A stretch of 64,000 nucleotides of DNA from Butyrivibrio sp. VCB2006 (GCF_000420945.1 NZ_ATVX01000003.1:62001-126000); one strand, 5' to 3'; shown: positions 1 to 9,302, counted from the first letter of the stretch. The notes: generated by a model not told the origin, from the sequence alone. Translations and numbers: made by a program.

Positions 1-325
1 GTGTTCCACCGATCTTAACGTTGAGGTGTGGGTAACCGATTGAGTTACGAACCTGCTCAAATGCACGTCCTGTAGCGAACATAGCAAATGTGCTTACGAA
101 AGGAATCATACCTGTTGTAGCAAGACCGGCTGCAATGCCCATCATGTTACACTCAGCGATACCACAGTCGATATGACGATCTGGGAATTCCTTCTTGAAC
201 CAACCTGTTCTTGTTGCTGCTGCAAGGTCTGCATCAAGTACTACTACCTTGTCGTTAACCTTTGCAAGCTCTATAAGTTCTTTACCATAACTATCTCTGG
301 TAGCAATCTTCTTAACTTCGCTCAT
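1..325 (-). CDS. Transketolase, C-terminal subunit (partial)
   Basis: The 5' part of a split transketolase C-terminal half; the gene continues past the left edge. The protein starts MSEVKKIATRDSYGKEL and contains VVVLDADLAAATRT and DCGIAECNMMGIAAGLA, the pyrimidine-binding (TPP) domain of transketolase, where the Glu of the IAE motif activates the cofactor. It would pair with the N-terminal subunit encoded immediately upstream to interconvert pentose, triose and heptose phosphates. An AGGAGG ribosome binding site overlaps the end of the N-subunit gene and the gap is about 10 bp, so the two are translationally linked. Placement in the arabinose operon implies a role in taking xylulose-5-P into the pentose phosphate pathway. 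Only about 108 codons are visible. Confidence 0.93.
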   Translation of the reverse strand, partial: MSEVKKIATRDSYGKELIELAKVNDKVVVLDADLAAATRTGWFKKEFPDRHIDCGIAECNMMGIAAGLATTGMIPFVSTFAMFATGRAFEQVRNSIGYPHLNVKIGGT

Positions 326-335
326 CTTAACCTCC

Positions 336-1169
336 TCAAGCTTCCAGGGCTTCGCCGATCTTGTTAAGATCGTCCATAGCCTTTGCATACTCTTCATCAT
401 TAGGTGCTACGCCATGCCATGAAACCTGGCCCTCCATGAAGGATACGCCCTTACCCTTAAGGCTGTGTGCGATAATAGCTGTTGGCTGGCCCTTGGTCTC
501 TCTAGCTTCCTTGAAGGCAGCTCTAAGAGCATCAAAGTCATGAGCATCTACGTTGATTACATGGAAGTTAAATGCCTCAAACTTCTTGTCGATAGGATAT
601 GGTGAACATACCTGATCAATAGGTCCGTCAATCTGAAGACCGTTGTTATCAACGATAACAACAAGGTTATCAAGCTTGCGGAATCCGGCAAACATTGCTG
701 CTTCCCAAACCTGTCCTTCCTCAATCTCACCATCACCAAGAAGTGTGTATGTTCTGTAATCTTTATTGTTAAGCTTTGCAGAAAGAGCCATACCACAAGC
801 AACTGAGATTCCCTGTCCAAGAGAACCACTGCTCATGTCAAGGCCTGGGAGATACTGCATACTAGGATGTCCCTGAAGTCTTGAACCAAGCTTACGAAGT
901 GTTGTAAGCTCCTCAACAGGGAAGTAGCCCTTCTGTGCCATTACTGAGTAAAGACCAGGTGCTGTATGTCCCTTGGAAAGAACAAAACGATCACGATCAG
1001 GATTCTTAGGATCCTTAGGATCTACGTTCATCTCCTCAAAATACAGATATGTAAAGATATCTGCTGCTGACAGTGATCCACCCGGGTGACCGGCACCTGC
1101 TGCGTGAACCGCTGTAACAATGCCCTTACGGACTTCGTTTGCAATCTTCTGCAATTCTTTGTTAGTCAT
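336..1169 (-). CDS. Transketolase, N-terminal subunit
   Basis: 277 aa, the usual size of a stand-alone transketolase N-terminal (TPP pyrophosphate-binding) subunit. The TPP/Mg motif is visible as GDGEIEEGQ followed about 25 residues later by VDNNG. Other conserved stretches are AGAGHPGGSLSAADI near the N-terminus and LSKGHTAPGLYSVMA. It needs the separate C-terminal subunit encoded directly downstream. It sits third in the arabinose cluster after araB and araD and would use the D-xylulose-5-phosphate they make. Whether it is the only transketolase of the cell cannot be judged here. Confidence 0.95.
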   Translation of the reverse strand: MTNKELQKIANEVRKGIVTAVHAAGAGHPGGSLSAADIFTYLYFEEMNVDPKDPKNPDRDRFVLSKGHTAPGLYSVMAQKGYFPVEELTTLRKLGSRLQGHPSMQYLPGLDMSSGSLGQGISVACGMALSAKLNNKDYRTYTLLGDGEIEEGQVWEAAMFAGFRKLDNLVVIVDNNGLQIDGPIDQVCSPYPIDKKFEAFNFHVINVDAHDFDALRAAFKEARETKGQPTAIIAHSLKGKGVSFMEGQVSWHGVAPNDEEYAKAMDDLNKIGEALEA

Positions 1170-1399
1170 AATTCCTCCACTTTTTTCCTTGCATCATGTT
1201 CTCACAAAACGCACAGTACATATGCATTTCTGTTTCAAATTCTTAACGCAAATACAATGTATCATAATGAAAATCAATTATCTATGTTAATTTTTGCCGA
1301 GATTTTACTATATAGTGCTAAAAAAATAGGACGTTCTGCTCTCGCTTCGCTCGCCAGAACAAGGTAGTACACTAAGCTCGATAATACCTCGCTAAGTGA
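1170..1399. other. Intergenic spacer between araD and transketolase
   Basis: 230 bp without a credible gene. The araD-proximal half holds one copy of a dispersed hairpin repeat (about 1330-1398, annotated separately). The rest is AT-rich and may carry a secondary promoter for the transketolase genes, but no clear -35/-10 pair was identified. Confidence 0.5.
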
Positions 1400-1402
1400 T
1401 TA
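1332..1402 (-). repeat. Dispersed two-hairpin repeat at the 3' end of araD (copy 1)
   Basis: Two adjacent imperfect stem-loops. One has arms GTTCTG and CAGAAC around a CTCTCGCTTCGCTCG core (1333-1360). The other is a 29-bp element beginning CACTAAGCTCG and ending CCTCGCTAAGTG (1370-1398). The repeat directly abuts the araD stop codon at 1400-1402. A closely similar copy lies at the end of araB (2115-2185), and the 29-bp part recurs near the integrase at 57379-57451. It may stabilise or process the operon mRNA, or it may simply be a mobile intergenic repeat; the function is inferred. Confidence 0.7.
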
Positions 1403-2095
1403 CCTTTGTCCGTAATAAGCGTTAGCACCGTGCTTTCTGTAATAGTGCTTGTCCTGGAGCTCCTGTGGAGCAGGCATAACGCGAGGATTGATTACTTCGC
1501 ATCTGTAAGCCATCTTAGCAACTTCCTCAGTTACAACTGCGTTGTGAACTGCCTCGTGAGCATCTTTTCCCCAGCTGAAAACGCCGTGGTTCTTGCAAAG
1601 AACAGCAGGAACAGCCACTGGGTCTTTTCCCATGCGCTCGAATTCATTGACGATGAGGTGTCCTGTATTCTCCTCGTATGCATCCTCAATCTCATCCTTG
1701 GTAAGACATCTTACACATGGGATCTCGCCATAGAAATAATCTGCATGAGTTGTGCCGTAGCAAGGAATGCTTCTTCCTGCCTGAGCCCAGCTTGTAGCAT
1801 AGGATGAATGTGTGTGCACAACGCCGCCAACTTCCTTGAAGGCCTTGTAGATCTCAACGTGTGTTGGTGTGTCAGATGAAGGATTAAGCTTACCCTCAAC
1901 CTTATTGCCGTTAAGGTCCATAACTACCATGTCGTCCGGAGTCATGGTCTCGTAGTCAACACCACTTGGCTTGATTACGAAAAGTCCGCTCTCTCTGTCA
2001 ATTGCACTTACATTTCCCCAAGTGAAGGTTACAAGACCATACTTAGGTAAAAGAATATTTGCTTCATATACTTTTTTCTTGAGTTCTTCTAACAT
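1400..2095 (-). CDS. araD: L-ribulose-5-phosphate 4-epimerase
   Basis: 231 aa, exactly the family length. It belongs to the class II aldolase/epimerase fold and converts L-ribulose-5-P to D-xylulose-5-P, the last step of L-arabinose entry into the pentose phosphate pathway. The zinc-binding histidines are visible in [12 protein letters not shown] and in the C-terminal [10 protein letters not shown]. The substrate-binding segments TWGNVSAID and KPSGVDYE near the N-terminus are typical. A good RBS (GAGGAGAACAAA) precedes the ATG. It lies between araB upstream and the split transketolase downstream on the same strand. Its stop codon abuts a dispersed hairpin repeat. Confidence 0.96.
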   Translation of the reverse strand: MLEELKKKVYEANILLPKYGLVTFTWGNVSAIDRESGLFVIKPSGVDYETMTPDDMVVMDLNGNKVEGKLNPSSDTPTHVEIYKAFKEVGGVVHTHSSYATSWAQAGRSIPCYGTTHADYFYGEIPCVRCLTKDEIEDAYEENTGHLIVNEFERMGKDPVAVPAVLCKNHGVFSWGKDAHEAVHNAVVTEEVAKMAYRCEVINPRVMPAPQELQDKHYYRKHGANAYYGQR

Positions 2096-2114
2096 TTTGT
2101 TCTCCTCTTAATGA

Positions 2115-2185
2115 TGTTCTGCTCTCGCTGCGCTCGCCAGAACTAAGTAGTACACTAGACTCGTAAATACCTCGTCAAGTGATTA
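2115..2185 (-). repeat. Dispersed two-hairpin repeat at the 3' end of araB (copy 2)
   Basis: Same structure as the copy after araD: a GTTCTG...CAGAAC hairpin (2116-2143) and a 29-bp element CACTAGACTCG...CCTCGTCAAGTG (2153-2181) touching the araB stop codon. Several differences from copy 1 are compensated or fall in loops, suggesting the structure is what matters. Only about 8 bp separate the repeat from the araD ribosome binding site region. Confidence 0.7.
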
Positions 2186-3778
2186 CTTAAGTGAATCAAC
2201 TGCAGCTCTTTCTACTGCAAGACCAGCGTTGTAGTCCTTCATAAACTTATCAAAGCCTTCTGCATCCTCTTTTACAGGCTCAAATGTCTCAACTTTGCCT
2301 GACTTAAATACCTTCTCATTGAGGAACTTCTCAAGAGTCTCGCCATCTTCTTTCTGAAGCATGAAGCCTGCAAGGATTGCCTGTCCCCAAGGGCCGCCTT
2401 CTCCTGCTGTCTCCATAAGCTTGATAGGTGTATCAAGGGCTGCTGCCATTACTCTGTCACCAACGCCTCTAACCTTGAAGAATCCACCCTGGCCAAAGAA
2501 GAAGTCAGCCTTAACGTTCTCTTCCTTCATAAGGATATCGTTACCTGCCTTAAGGGCACCAAGTGCTGTGTAAAGATGTGTTCTCATGAAGTTAGAAAGG
2601 TTGAACTTATCATCAGGTCTTCTTACAAAGAGAGGTCTTCCCTCGTTGAAGCCTGTGATGCTCTCGCCTGAGAAATAGTTATATGCAAGAAGTCCGCCGC
2701 AGTCTGCGTCGCCTTCCATAGCCTTGCGATAAAGTGTTCCGTAGAGTGTGTCGTCATCGATATCCTGGCCGATTGCACCTGCAAACTCTCTAAAGAGCCC
2801 TACCCATGCATTGAGGTCTGAAGTACAGTTGTTGCAATGTACCATAGCTACTTCCTCGCCGCTTGGTGTTGTAACAAGGTCAAGCTCAGGATATGCCTTG
2901 GAAAGGCTGTGCTCCAGAACTACCATTGAGAATACTGAAGTACCTGCTGAGATATTACCTGTTCTAACGCCAACAGAGTTTGTAGCAACCATACCTGTTC
3001 CTGCATCTCCCTCAGGAGGACATACAGCGATTCCTGCCTGAAGTGTTCCTGTAGGATCAAGCTTTTTAGCACCTTCTGCTGTAAGTGTTCCTGCTGCTGC
3101 GCCTGCAGGAAGTGACTTAGGAAGTACATCTCTAATCTTCCAGCCAAGGTTCTTGCCTGCGATGAGCTCATCGAACTGGTCAAGCATCTTCTGCTGATAA
3201 TCACATGTCTTGGAATCGATAGGGAACATACCTGATGCATCGCCTACGCCCAGAACCTTCTCACCTGTGAGCTGCCAGTGAATGTAGCCAGCAAGTGTTG
3301 TGAAGAAGTCGATCTTGGAGATGTGCTCCTCACCATTAAGAATTGCCTGATAGAGGTGAGCAATACTCCATCTCTGTGGAATGTGATATCCAAAGAGCTC
3401 TGTAAGCTCATCAGAAGCCTTCTCTGTAATTGTGTTTCTCCAGGTTCTGAATGGAACAAGAAGCTCTCCATCCTTATCAAAAGCCATATAACCGTGCATC
3501 ATTGCGGAAAATCCCATTGCACCGATCTTAACAAGCTTCTCTCCGTATTTCTTTTCAACATCCTCAGCCAGCTTCTGATAGCAGTCCTGAAGTCCTGTCC
3601 AAATGTCATCAATAGTGTAGGTCCAGATTCCGTTATCCAGTCTGTTCTCCCATCCGTGTGAGCCGGATGCGATTGGATTATACTCATAGTCTGTAAGTAC
3701 TGCCTTGATTCTTGTGGAACCAAACTCAATACCAAGCAGTGTCTTTCCCTCAGCAATTAAACTTTTTACATCACCCAT
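2183..3778 (-). CDS. araB: Ribulokinase-like FGGY carbohydrate kinase
   Basis: About 531 aa kinase of the FGGY family. The N-terminal phosphate-binding motif [17 protein letters not shown] and the C-terminal signature region ([32 protein letters not shown]) are present. The context, between araR and araD, identifies the substrate as L-ribulose, phosphorylated with ATP to L-ribulose-5-P. In sequence it resembles the xylulokinase-like ribulokinases of clostridia more than enterobacterial AraB. Two in-frame ATGs are possible. The second (3778) is preferred because the GGAG ribosome binding site is only about 3 bp from the first (3784). A hairpin repeat abuts the stop codon. Confidence 0.9.
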   Translation of the reverse strand: MGDVKSLIAEGKTLLGIEFGSTRIKAVLTDYEYNPIASGSHGWENRLDNGIWTYTIDDIWTGLQDCYQKLAEDVEKKYGEKLVKIGAMGFSAMMHGYMAFDKDGELLVPFRTWRNTITEKASDELTELFGYHIPQRWSIAHLYQAILNGEEHISKIDFFTTLAGYIHWQLTGEKVLGVGDASGMFPIDSKTCDYQQKMLDQFDELIAGKNLGWKIRDVLPKSLPAGAAAGTLTAEGAKKLDPTGTLQAGIAVCPPEGDAGTGMVATNSVGVRTGNISAGTSVFSMVVLEHSLSKAYPELDLVTTPSGEEVAMVHCNNCTSDLNAWVGLFREFAGAIGQDIDDDTLYGTLYRKAMEGDADCGGLLAYNYFSGESITGFNEGRPLFVRRPDDKFNLSNFMRTHLYTALGALKAGNDILMKEENVKADFFFGQGGFFKVRGVGDRVMAAALDTPIKLMETAGEGGPWGQAILAGFMLQKEDGETLEKFLNEKVFKSGKVETFEPVKEDAEGFDKFMKDYNAGLAVERAAVDSLK

Positions 3779-3855
3779 AGTCATTCTCTCCTTTTTCCTA
3801 TATGTTAGTTGTTAATGATTATTATTTCTAATGTTATGGTTAGTCATGCTTTTTA

Positions 3856-4932
3856 TCAGATGGTCCTGACAGAATCCCTCAAAATCACATCTTCTGCAAA
3901 CTCATAGGTAGCACTTCCGGCCTTATTAGTGCTGTGTATCAGGCGGATCATGTTCTGCGCCGCCTTCTCGCCAAGTCTTGCCTTAGGATGTGGAATAGAA
4001 GAAATCGTTACCCCCGCAACTCCTATCTTGGCCATGTCTGAATCATCCATTCCAATTACGGACATATCTCTTGGAAGCTTCATTCCATCATCCATAAGAA
4101 CCTGCATCAGCATTCCGGCCACCTGGTCGTTGTAGCAAAATACAGCTGTGCATCCCTTAAGTCTCTCTTTTACTCTAGAGAGAGCTCTTTTACCATCCTT
4201 AATATCTATGGTATCAATCCAGTTCACATGGTCATAGGTAAAAGATAGTCCGCATTCAGTCATTGCACGAAGATATCCGCGATACCTCTCTCTTCCCTGT
4301 CCGTCATCGAGCTTGAGAACGCATCCTATGCTCTTGTGCCCCGCATCTGCCAGAGCCTTAACCGCTCTGTAGGCGCACTCTTCATCATTGATAGATACAT
4401 GGGGCATATCAAGCTCAGGATAGTAGCTGTTTATGAAAAGAAACTTCATTCCCTTGTCGATAAGCTTCTTGTAAAGACCTATGTTAGGGTTTGGAAGAGC
4501 ACTCTTAACCGGCTCCATGATCACTCCAGCTACATCGTTTCTATCCATCAGATCTTCCAGTATCTGTCTCTCCTTACCAGTTGTATTGTTGGTAAAAGAA
4601 AGCTGCATGGAATAACCCTTGGCACTAAGCGTACTCTCAATCCCTCTGATGGTGCTAGGGAAAATGTAGTCATCAACGTAGGTTGTAACAACCGCCACAA
4701 CGGACTTATTGCCATCCTCAGCATGCTGATCAGCCACATACGTACCACTTCCACGTCTGCTCTCAAGAAGGCCATCCTCAGAAAGCTTCTGAATAGCATG
4801 CCTTACTGTCTGCCTGCTAAGGCCAAACATCTCGCAGAGCTCATTTTCAGAAGGAATCTTGTCCCCTGAGCCCAGCTTACCGCAATCTATATTTTCATTT
4901 ATCCAATCTATAATCTTCTGATACTTAGCCAA
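3856..4932 (-). CDS. araR: Arabinose repressor of the GntR/LacI hybrid type
   Basis: 358 aa, matching B. subtilis AraR in length and architecture. Residues 1-70 are a GntR winged helix (KIPSENELCEMFGLSRQTVRHA and LLESRRGSGTYV). Residues about 78-358 are a LacI/GalR-type sugar-binding domain (VVAVVTTYVDDYIFPSTIRGIE, VFCYNDQVAGMLMQVL, IGMDDSD). The family represses arabinose genes and releases DNA when L-arabinose binds. It lies immediately upstream of araB on the same strand. Candidate AraR-like operators occur in the 285 bp before its start, so autoregulation is likely but inferred. Confidence 0.93.
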   Translation of the reverse strand: MAKYQKIIDWINENIDCGKLGSGDKIPSENELCEMFGLSRQTVRHAIQKLSEDGLLESRRGSGTYVADQHAEDGNKSVVAVVTTYVDDYIFPSTIRGIESTLSAKGYSMQLSFTNNTTGKERQILEDLMDRNDVAGVIMEPVKSALPNPNIGLYKKLIDKGMKFLFINSYYPELDMPHVSINDEECAYRAVKALADAGHKSIGCVLKLDDGQGRERYRGYLRAMTECGLSFTYDHVNWIDTIDIKDGKRALSRVKERLKGCTAVFCYNDQVAGMLMQVLMDDGMKLPRDMSVIGMDDSDMAKIGVAGVTISSIPHPKARLGEKAAQNMIRLIHSTNKAGSATYEFAEDVILRDSVRTI

Positions 4933-5004
4933 TTAGATCACCACTCGATTATTTTTTGTCGTATTGATGGGATGAATGCTAGTAAAACTACAGGATACAT
5001 TTAT

Positions 5005-5030
5005 CAACTTGTATTGTTTTGCACAAGTTG
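5005..5030. promoter_or_regulatory. Candidate AraR operator 1 (inverted repeat)
   Basis: Perfect 8-bp arms CAACTTGT and ACAAGTTG separated by 10 bp, upstream of araR. The TTGT/ACAA half-site character is like known AraR boxes, but the spacing is wider than the compact 16-bp palindrome described for B. subtilis, so the assignment is tentative. Confidence 0.4.
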
Positions 5031-5129
5031 TATGTGTTTTATGATAATGTTTATTCCCCTCAATACGTCTACCATTGTAGTGTGCCTGCAAATACTCCGT
5101 CAATGACTAATATATACAATTTTGCCAAG

Positions 5130-5143
5130 TTGTATATGTACAA
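5130..5143. promoter_or_regulatory. Candidate AraR operator 2
   Basis: TTGTATATGTACAA is a near-palindrome with one mismatched pair and resembles the core of the AraR box (TTGTACGTACAA in B. subtilis). It lies about 200 bp upstream of araR, in the divergent region shared with the 5218/5450 genes, so it could control either side. Confidence 0.45.
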
Positions 5144-5217
5144 ATATATCAAAGAACGTCTCAGTCTCAGATTATTCTTTTTATTTCGTGTACAATTCAA
5201 CATTTTCATTTGCTTGA

Positions 5218-5424
5218 TTGTTAGATATTATAGAAAGGCATGCCGAGCTTGAGGCTAATAGCAATATGGAATACTCCGAGTCCTACTATGAAAATCATAC
5301 AGATGAACCACTGACAGCAGAGGAACTTGAGAATAAAATTAAGGAACTAAGCAGCTACGAGCGCAAACAGCTTCAGGGCGATGTTGACTACGAAGGACTT
5401 ATTACAGTACTCAAGAATAGTTGA
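5218..5424 (+). CDS. Small hypothetical protein
   Basis: An ORF of 68 codons if the TTG at 5218 is used, or 52 codons from the ATG at 5266. The product is acidic and Glu/Tyr-rich (MEYSESYYENHTDEPL, then ELENKIKELSSYERKQL) and reads like a short alpha-helical protein or the leftover C-terminus of a larger one. No family was recognised. Its stop lies 26 bp before the ATG of the lipoprotein gene, so co-transcription is plausible. Neither start has a strong ribosome binding site, so it may not be expressed. Confidence 0.35.
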   Translation: MLDIIERHAELEANSNMEYSESYYENHTDEPLTAEELENKIKELSSYERKQLQGDVDYEGLITVLKNS

Positions 5425-5449
5425 TATTGAACGCCATCGAGGAAAGAAC

Positions 5450-6688
5450 ATGAAAAAGATCACATTCGCATCCGTCATATGTATGGCAGTAATTACAACA
5501 TTGTTATTTACAGGCTGCTCACCGTTGGGTAGTAAAGAGCGTCACTACAAATATGAGGAAGGTAGTCTCGAACGTCATATTGAGTGGCTCGATTTGGATC
5601 CTGAGCAATGTTCAATTAAGAAAATTAGTGGTGAGGGTGAGTCAGATGTCTATGAAGTCTCAACAGATAAATATAATCTGGATAAAGAACTGACCTTTTA
5701 TGTTTTCAGGAATGCAAGTAGTAACATGATCGGGGCGGTTACTTGGTATTGGGATGACAACTTTAAGGATGAGCTTTTTTATGCCATTTATCCACAGGAG
5801 CAATGGCCTTCAGTCTTGCAGGCTCATCAGGAATATGCCCCGGATTTTGAGATTGGACCGCTGACCTTTTATGAAGATATGCAATCTGCCATGGAAACTA
5901 CAGATAAGATTGTGGAACTATATAAAAGCCATGGTTTTTCAAAAGATATGATTCCTTGGAGTCATGTTCAGGGAAGATACACTGACACCATAAGGGTAGA
6001 TGGAGTGACAGATAGTCAGTATTATCTGGAAGATGTTCCAAAAGAGCTGATCTATCAGGCTTTGTTTGAATCTGAACATCTTGCAAATATAAATGATGAC
6101 AATGTTGATTCGTTCAACTCAGATTACTACAAAACTGAAATGGAAAAGTACTATTTGGACTGGGCTGTAGAAAAGGGCCTTGTGGATATCTATTCTAAAT
6201 TTTCATACGAAGATAGGCTAGAAATTCATGGATATGGCTGGGATGGATATTACTATGCAGTGGTTGATGGCGAAGCAACAGATGAGGCGGAAGAAATTTT
6301 TACAGACTACGATGGAACTCTCCCATACTCATCTTTTTACAAACTTCTCAAGAGGCAAGGTATCCCAGTTGAAGGAGATTGGTATCACTATAAGTTTACA
6401 GGAATAGATGGAAAAGAGTATGAATTTGGCTATGATCAATGCATTCTCGAGGCAGATCCTGTAAGTTCAAGAGATGCAAGTGACACTGATTTTTCCAGAA
6501 CATTCAATAATTTTTATTATATCTGCGATGGTGAAAAATACATTTTCGGTAATCTCAAACTTGAAGACCGAAAGTATAACAGAGCAAATATACATTGGGA
6601 CCCGTTTGTATATACCGGACAGGTTGAGAAAATGACAGGACTTATTGTTACTTCAACACATGCCGAAAATAATACCGAAGTTTTTTGA
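5450..6688 (+). CDS. Putative lipoprotein of unknown function
   Basis: 412 aa. The start at 5450 (MKKITFASVICMAV) is chosen because it gives a proper lipoprotein signal: positive N-terminus, hydrophobic stretch and lipobox LFTGC, with the Cys as the lipidation site, and because GAGGAAAG sits just upstream. The mature part is rich in Tyr, Asp and Glu, has no transmembrane segment and no recognised domain. It would be anchored on the outer face of the cytoplasmic membrane. It converges with the SGNH hydrolase gene across a hairpin at 6700-6724. A role in binding or sensing is possible, but nothing in the sequence decides it. Confidence 0.8.
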   Translation: MKKITFASVICMAVITTLLFTGCSPLGSKERHYKYEEGSLERHIEWLDLDPEQCSIKKISGEGESDVYEVSTDKYNLDKELTFYVFRNASSNMIGAVTWYWDDNFKDELFYAIYPQEQWPSVLQAHQEYAPDFEIGPLTFYEDMQSAMETTDKIVELYKSHGFSKDMIPWSHVQGRYTDTIRVDGVTDSQYYLEDVPKELIYQALFESEHLANINDDNVDSFNSDYYKTEMEKYYLDWAVEKGLVDIYSKFSYEDRLEIHGYGWDGYYYAVVDGEATDEAEEIFTDYDGTLPYSSFYKLLKRQGIPVEGDWYHYKFTGIDGKEYEFGYDQCILEADPVSSRDASDTDFSRTFNNFYYICDGEKYIFGNLKLEDRKYNRANIHWDPFVYTGQVEKMTGLIVTSTHAENNTEVF

Positions 6689-6699
6689 TTTAGTTGATA

Positions 6700-6724
6700 A
6701 AGGCAGCGCACGAGGCGCTGCCTT
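6700..6724. terminator. Hairpin between convergent genes
   Basis: Perfect arms AAGGCAGCGC and GCGCTGCCTT with a 5-nt loop, placed just after the lipoprotein gene and before the end of the oppositely oriented SGNH gene. The following T-run is short (TTCATTATTTT), so termination efficiency is uncertain. Confidence 0.65.
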
Positions 6725-6761
6725 CATTATTTTACTTACTTATCTGATACTACCGAGCTCT

Positions 6762-9302
6762 TTACATTCCAGCGCTAGCACTATCTGGGTTTGGCTCTTC
6801 TGATCCCGAGCCCTCAGATACAGAACTTCCTGTGCCTGCATTATCTGAGCTAGTTGAACCAGAAGCCGCAGCGCCTGAGCTTACAGCACTTGATGCTTCT
6901 GCGCTGGAATCAGCAGTGGTTGTACCATCTGCGCTTGAACTCTCTGCTGACTTTTCATCATCCTCTGACTTAGATACAGCTGCGCTGTCAACATTTGCTT
7001 CAACTGATGATCCTGAAGTACTTGCTGCAGCTACATCTTCGCTTGAGCTTGCTGAGGCCGCTGCTTCATTCTCATCTACACTTGAACTAGCAGAAGCTGC
7101 TGCCTCATTCTCGTCTATGCTTGAACTTGCCGAAGCTGCTGCCTCTTCCTTAACATCTCCATCCTTCTTAGCATTGAGGTTAAGCAATTCATCAAGGAAG
7201 CTTGTACCTACACGCATCAGGCGAAGGGAGGAGTTAATGCCATTACCTGCGTATTCAAAATCCGGATAAGAGCCCATAGTATTGTGTGGAATAATCTGAC
7301 CATCTACTATAGCAAATACATTCCAATAATCTCCGTTGCTAAGTCCTGTAGGAACATTAAACTTCTGTATTAGCTCATCTTTCTGATAAACCTTAACTAC
7401 TGCCTCCGAAGTTGATATCGTTCCAGTTCCAGCGTACCTGTGAATATAATAGTAATATGGGCTTGACAGTTTAGCTTTCAAAGTAATAGTTTCAGGTCCA
7501 TAACTCGTTGTATCATCCACATCAAGATTACATATTTCCTCTCCATCATCATAGCAAGACTTATCTCTGTAATATACATGAAAATACCATCCATTAGATA
7601 ATGGCCCATAAACATGCGAGTCTAGGTCTCTTGGGTTCTCCCCCCATGTAAGAACAATTCTGAAGTCATCACCTGATCCAATAGGTGTGAGTTCACCATC
7701 TTGATTTTCGGTAACTGTCCTTTGTACTATTATGTTTGTCAAGCTAGTAATAAAACCATTCTTACTTACGGATAAAGTATAATTACCTAAAGGAAGCCCC
7801 AAAGTATAATTTCCATTAGAATCTGTCTTACTTGTCGCAAGTACATCTCCTTCTGATGCGTTATTCCATCCTTTTCGCACTTCTATATCTGCTTCAGGAA
7901 CACCAAGCGCAGTAATTGAATTTTTAATCTTTCCCTTTGCAACACCTTCTTCACCTTCTCTACCAGCAACAAGAAGGAATGTCTCCATGAACGTATTCTT
8001 ATTTTCCGTGACTGTAGCATACGCCGTAAAAGGAATAAAGCCTAGCGCATTTATCTGTATTAAATAATTATCCTCTTCGAGTTTGAAACTATATTCACCA
8101 TCGTTATCAGTCAATCCTAAGTCACTATCCCAACTTCTGGTATTACTCTTTGCTCTGACCAATGCAAATGGAACTGCTACATCTCTTTTCGATGCCAAAC
8201 AAACCTTTCCTGATAAGGACCCTTCTCGCTTGCTATTCTCAAGTTGAGCAATTTTAGCATTGACACATCTTGCATAAGCTTTAGCCCCTTCAGCATTTGG
8301 ATGCATGGAATATGCACTGATTGGATTTACATCATTTATATCTTCAGATTGATGCGTCCATACTCCATTAAGCCATGGATCATCAGAAAAAGCCTGATGT
8401 CCCCCGTCAGCGTCAAACGCTTCTTCAACACTGACAAAATATATGTTCATTCCTTCATCTCTACACTGCTTTACGGTCTCTTCTATCTTTCGATTAAAAT
8501 CATGAACTTTATTATTGACCATTGTTGATTCTTCCAGGCTAAACGTGAATCCTTTTCCTGTTTTATCCAAAAGTTTAGGATATCCCGCAACGATAATAGC
8601 TGCCTGCGATCCAGCCGCAGACTTCACTGCCTTGTATGTGGTTTTGAGATCCCGCATTGTATTGTCAATATTAGCCCAAAGATCATCTAACTTATTCTTT
8701 AATTTTTTACTGCCAAGATAGGTACTTTTCTTCACACATAGTGAAATAATATCTTCGAACCCTACATCATTACCACCGACTGTCATGGTAACATAATCAA
8801 CTTTGCCATATCGATCTATCGTATTGAAGATATCATTCTGAACCGGTAAATCATCAGAATAATAAAAAGGCATCAGGGTTGGAGTCATTCCAATCCATAC
8901 CGATTCTTCTTGAAACGCACTTTTATGCTGTTTTGTAAAATACAAATCCGTAGACACTGCTCCTGATGAAGCAACAAAATACCACTGAAAGTTGTCGTTA
9001 CTTTTTTCTTTTTTACGATGATTGCCTGTTATTCCATAATTAGGAACTTCAAGCAAACTTGGCCATGCTTTTGTAGATCTATGTGCCAACCAATCACGAT
9101 CTCTTATTTTCTCATAAACATTCTTTTCCTGACCGTAAAATGGTGTTATGCCTTCTCCAGATGAATAAGAATCACCCAATGACACCACAATCATTGGATC
9201 AGAGTAATCTTCAGCCGCCCTAGCTGTCATACTTGTATTGGAAAAAAGCATTAAAAAAACTATTACAAATGCTAACAAAACACTATTTATTTTTTTTATC
9301 AT
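6762..9302 (-). CDS. Secreted SGNH/GDSL hydrolase with Cna-like repeats, a YfaP-like domain and an Ala/Ser-rich tail
   Basis: 846 aa with a signal peptide ending near ARAA (residue 30). An SGNH esterase domain covers about 35-355: GDS block with nucleophile Ser45, GGND at 176-179, and His334 in SMHPNAEG. Next come two carboxypeptidase-regulatory/Cna-B-like beta-sandwiches (about 363-450 and 453-535). A YfaP-like domain follows (about 545-690; LTWGENPRDLDSHVYGP). The tail (about 705-846) is built of Ala, Ser and Glu with 13-residue repeats (DENEAAASASSSV) and has no sortase motif or membrane helix. It probably deacylates an extracellular glycan or glycoconjugate; the substrate is unknown. Its ATG overlaps the stop of the upstream gene by 4 bp, so the two are translationally coupled. 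Confidence 0.82.
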   Translation of the reverse strand: MIKKINSVLLAFVIVFLMLFSNTSMTARAAEDYSDPMIVVSLGDSYSSGEGITPFYGQEKNVYEKIRDRDWLAHRSTKAWPSLLEVPNYGITGNHRKKEKSNDNFQWYFVASSGAVSTDLYFTKQHKSAFQEESVWIGMTPTLMPFYYSDDLPVQNDIFNTIDRYGKVDYVTMTVGGNDVGFEDIISLCVKKSTYLGSKKLKNKLDDLWANIDNTMRDLKTTYKAVKSAAGSQAAIIVAGYPKLLDKTGKGFTFSLEESTMVNNKVHDFNRKIEETVKQCRDEGMNIYFVSVEEAFDADGGHQAFSDDPWLNGVWTHQSEDINDVNPISAYSMHPNAEGAKAYARCVNAKIAQLENSKREGSLSGKVCLASKRDVAVPFALVRAKSNTRSWDSDLGLTDNDGEYSFKLEEDNYLIQINALGFIPFTAYATVTENKNTFMETFLLVAGREGEEGVAKGKIKNSITALGVPEADIEVRKGWNNASEGDVLATSKTDSNGNYTLGLPLGNYTLSVSKNGFITSLTNIIVQRTVTENQDGELTPIGSGDDFRIVLTWGENPRDLDSHVYGPLSNGWYFHVYYRDKSCYDDGEEICNLDVDDTTSYGPETITLKAKLSSPYYYYIHRYAGTGTISTSEAVVKVYQKDELIQKFNVPTGLSNGDYWNVFAIVDGQIIPHNTMGSYPDFEYAGNGINSSLRLMRVGTSFLDELLNLNAKKDGDVKEEAAASASSSIDENEAAASASSSVDENEAAASASSSEDVAAASTSGSSVEANVDSAAVSKSEDDEKSAESSSADGTTTADSSAEASSAVSSGAAASGSTSSDNAGTGSSVSEGSGSEEPNPDSASAGM
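7035..7155 (-). repeat. 39-bp coding tandem repeat in the SGNH protein tail
   Basis: About three copies of a 13-codon unit encoding variants of DENEAAASASSSV. Codons drift between copies while the amino acids are kept. This is typical of a flexible cell-wall-spanning or glycosylatable stalk. Copy number may vary between strains. Confidence 0.75.

Noticed and set aside
1332..2185. Insertion sequence remnants in the ara operon
   Set aside because: The repeats are only about 70 bp, have no transposase fragments and show no target duplication; a structured intergenic repeat fits better.
5019..5252. 77-codon plus-strand ORF between araR and the lipoprotein
   Set aside because: It covers the candidate operators, is Tyr/Phe/Leu-rich like translated AT-rich promoter DNA, and has no RBS.
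6832..7269. 145-codon plus-strand ORF opposite the SGNH protein tail
   Set aside because: It mirrors the repetitive Ala/Ser codons of the minus-strand gene; there is no RBS, and the composition is an echo of the repeats.
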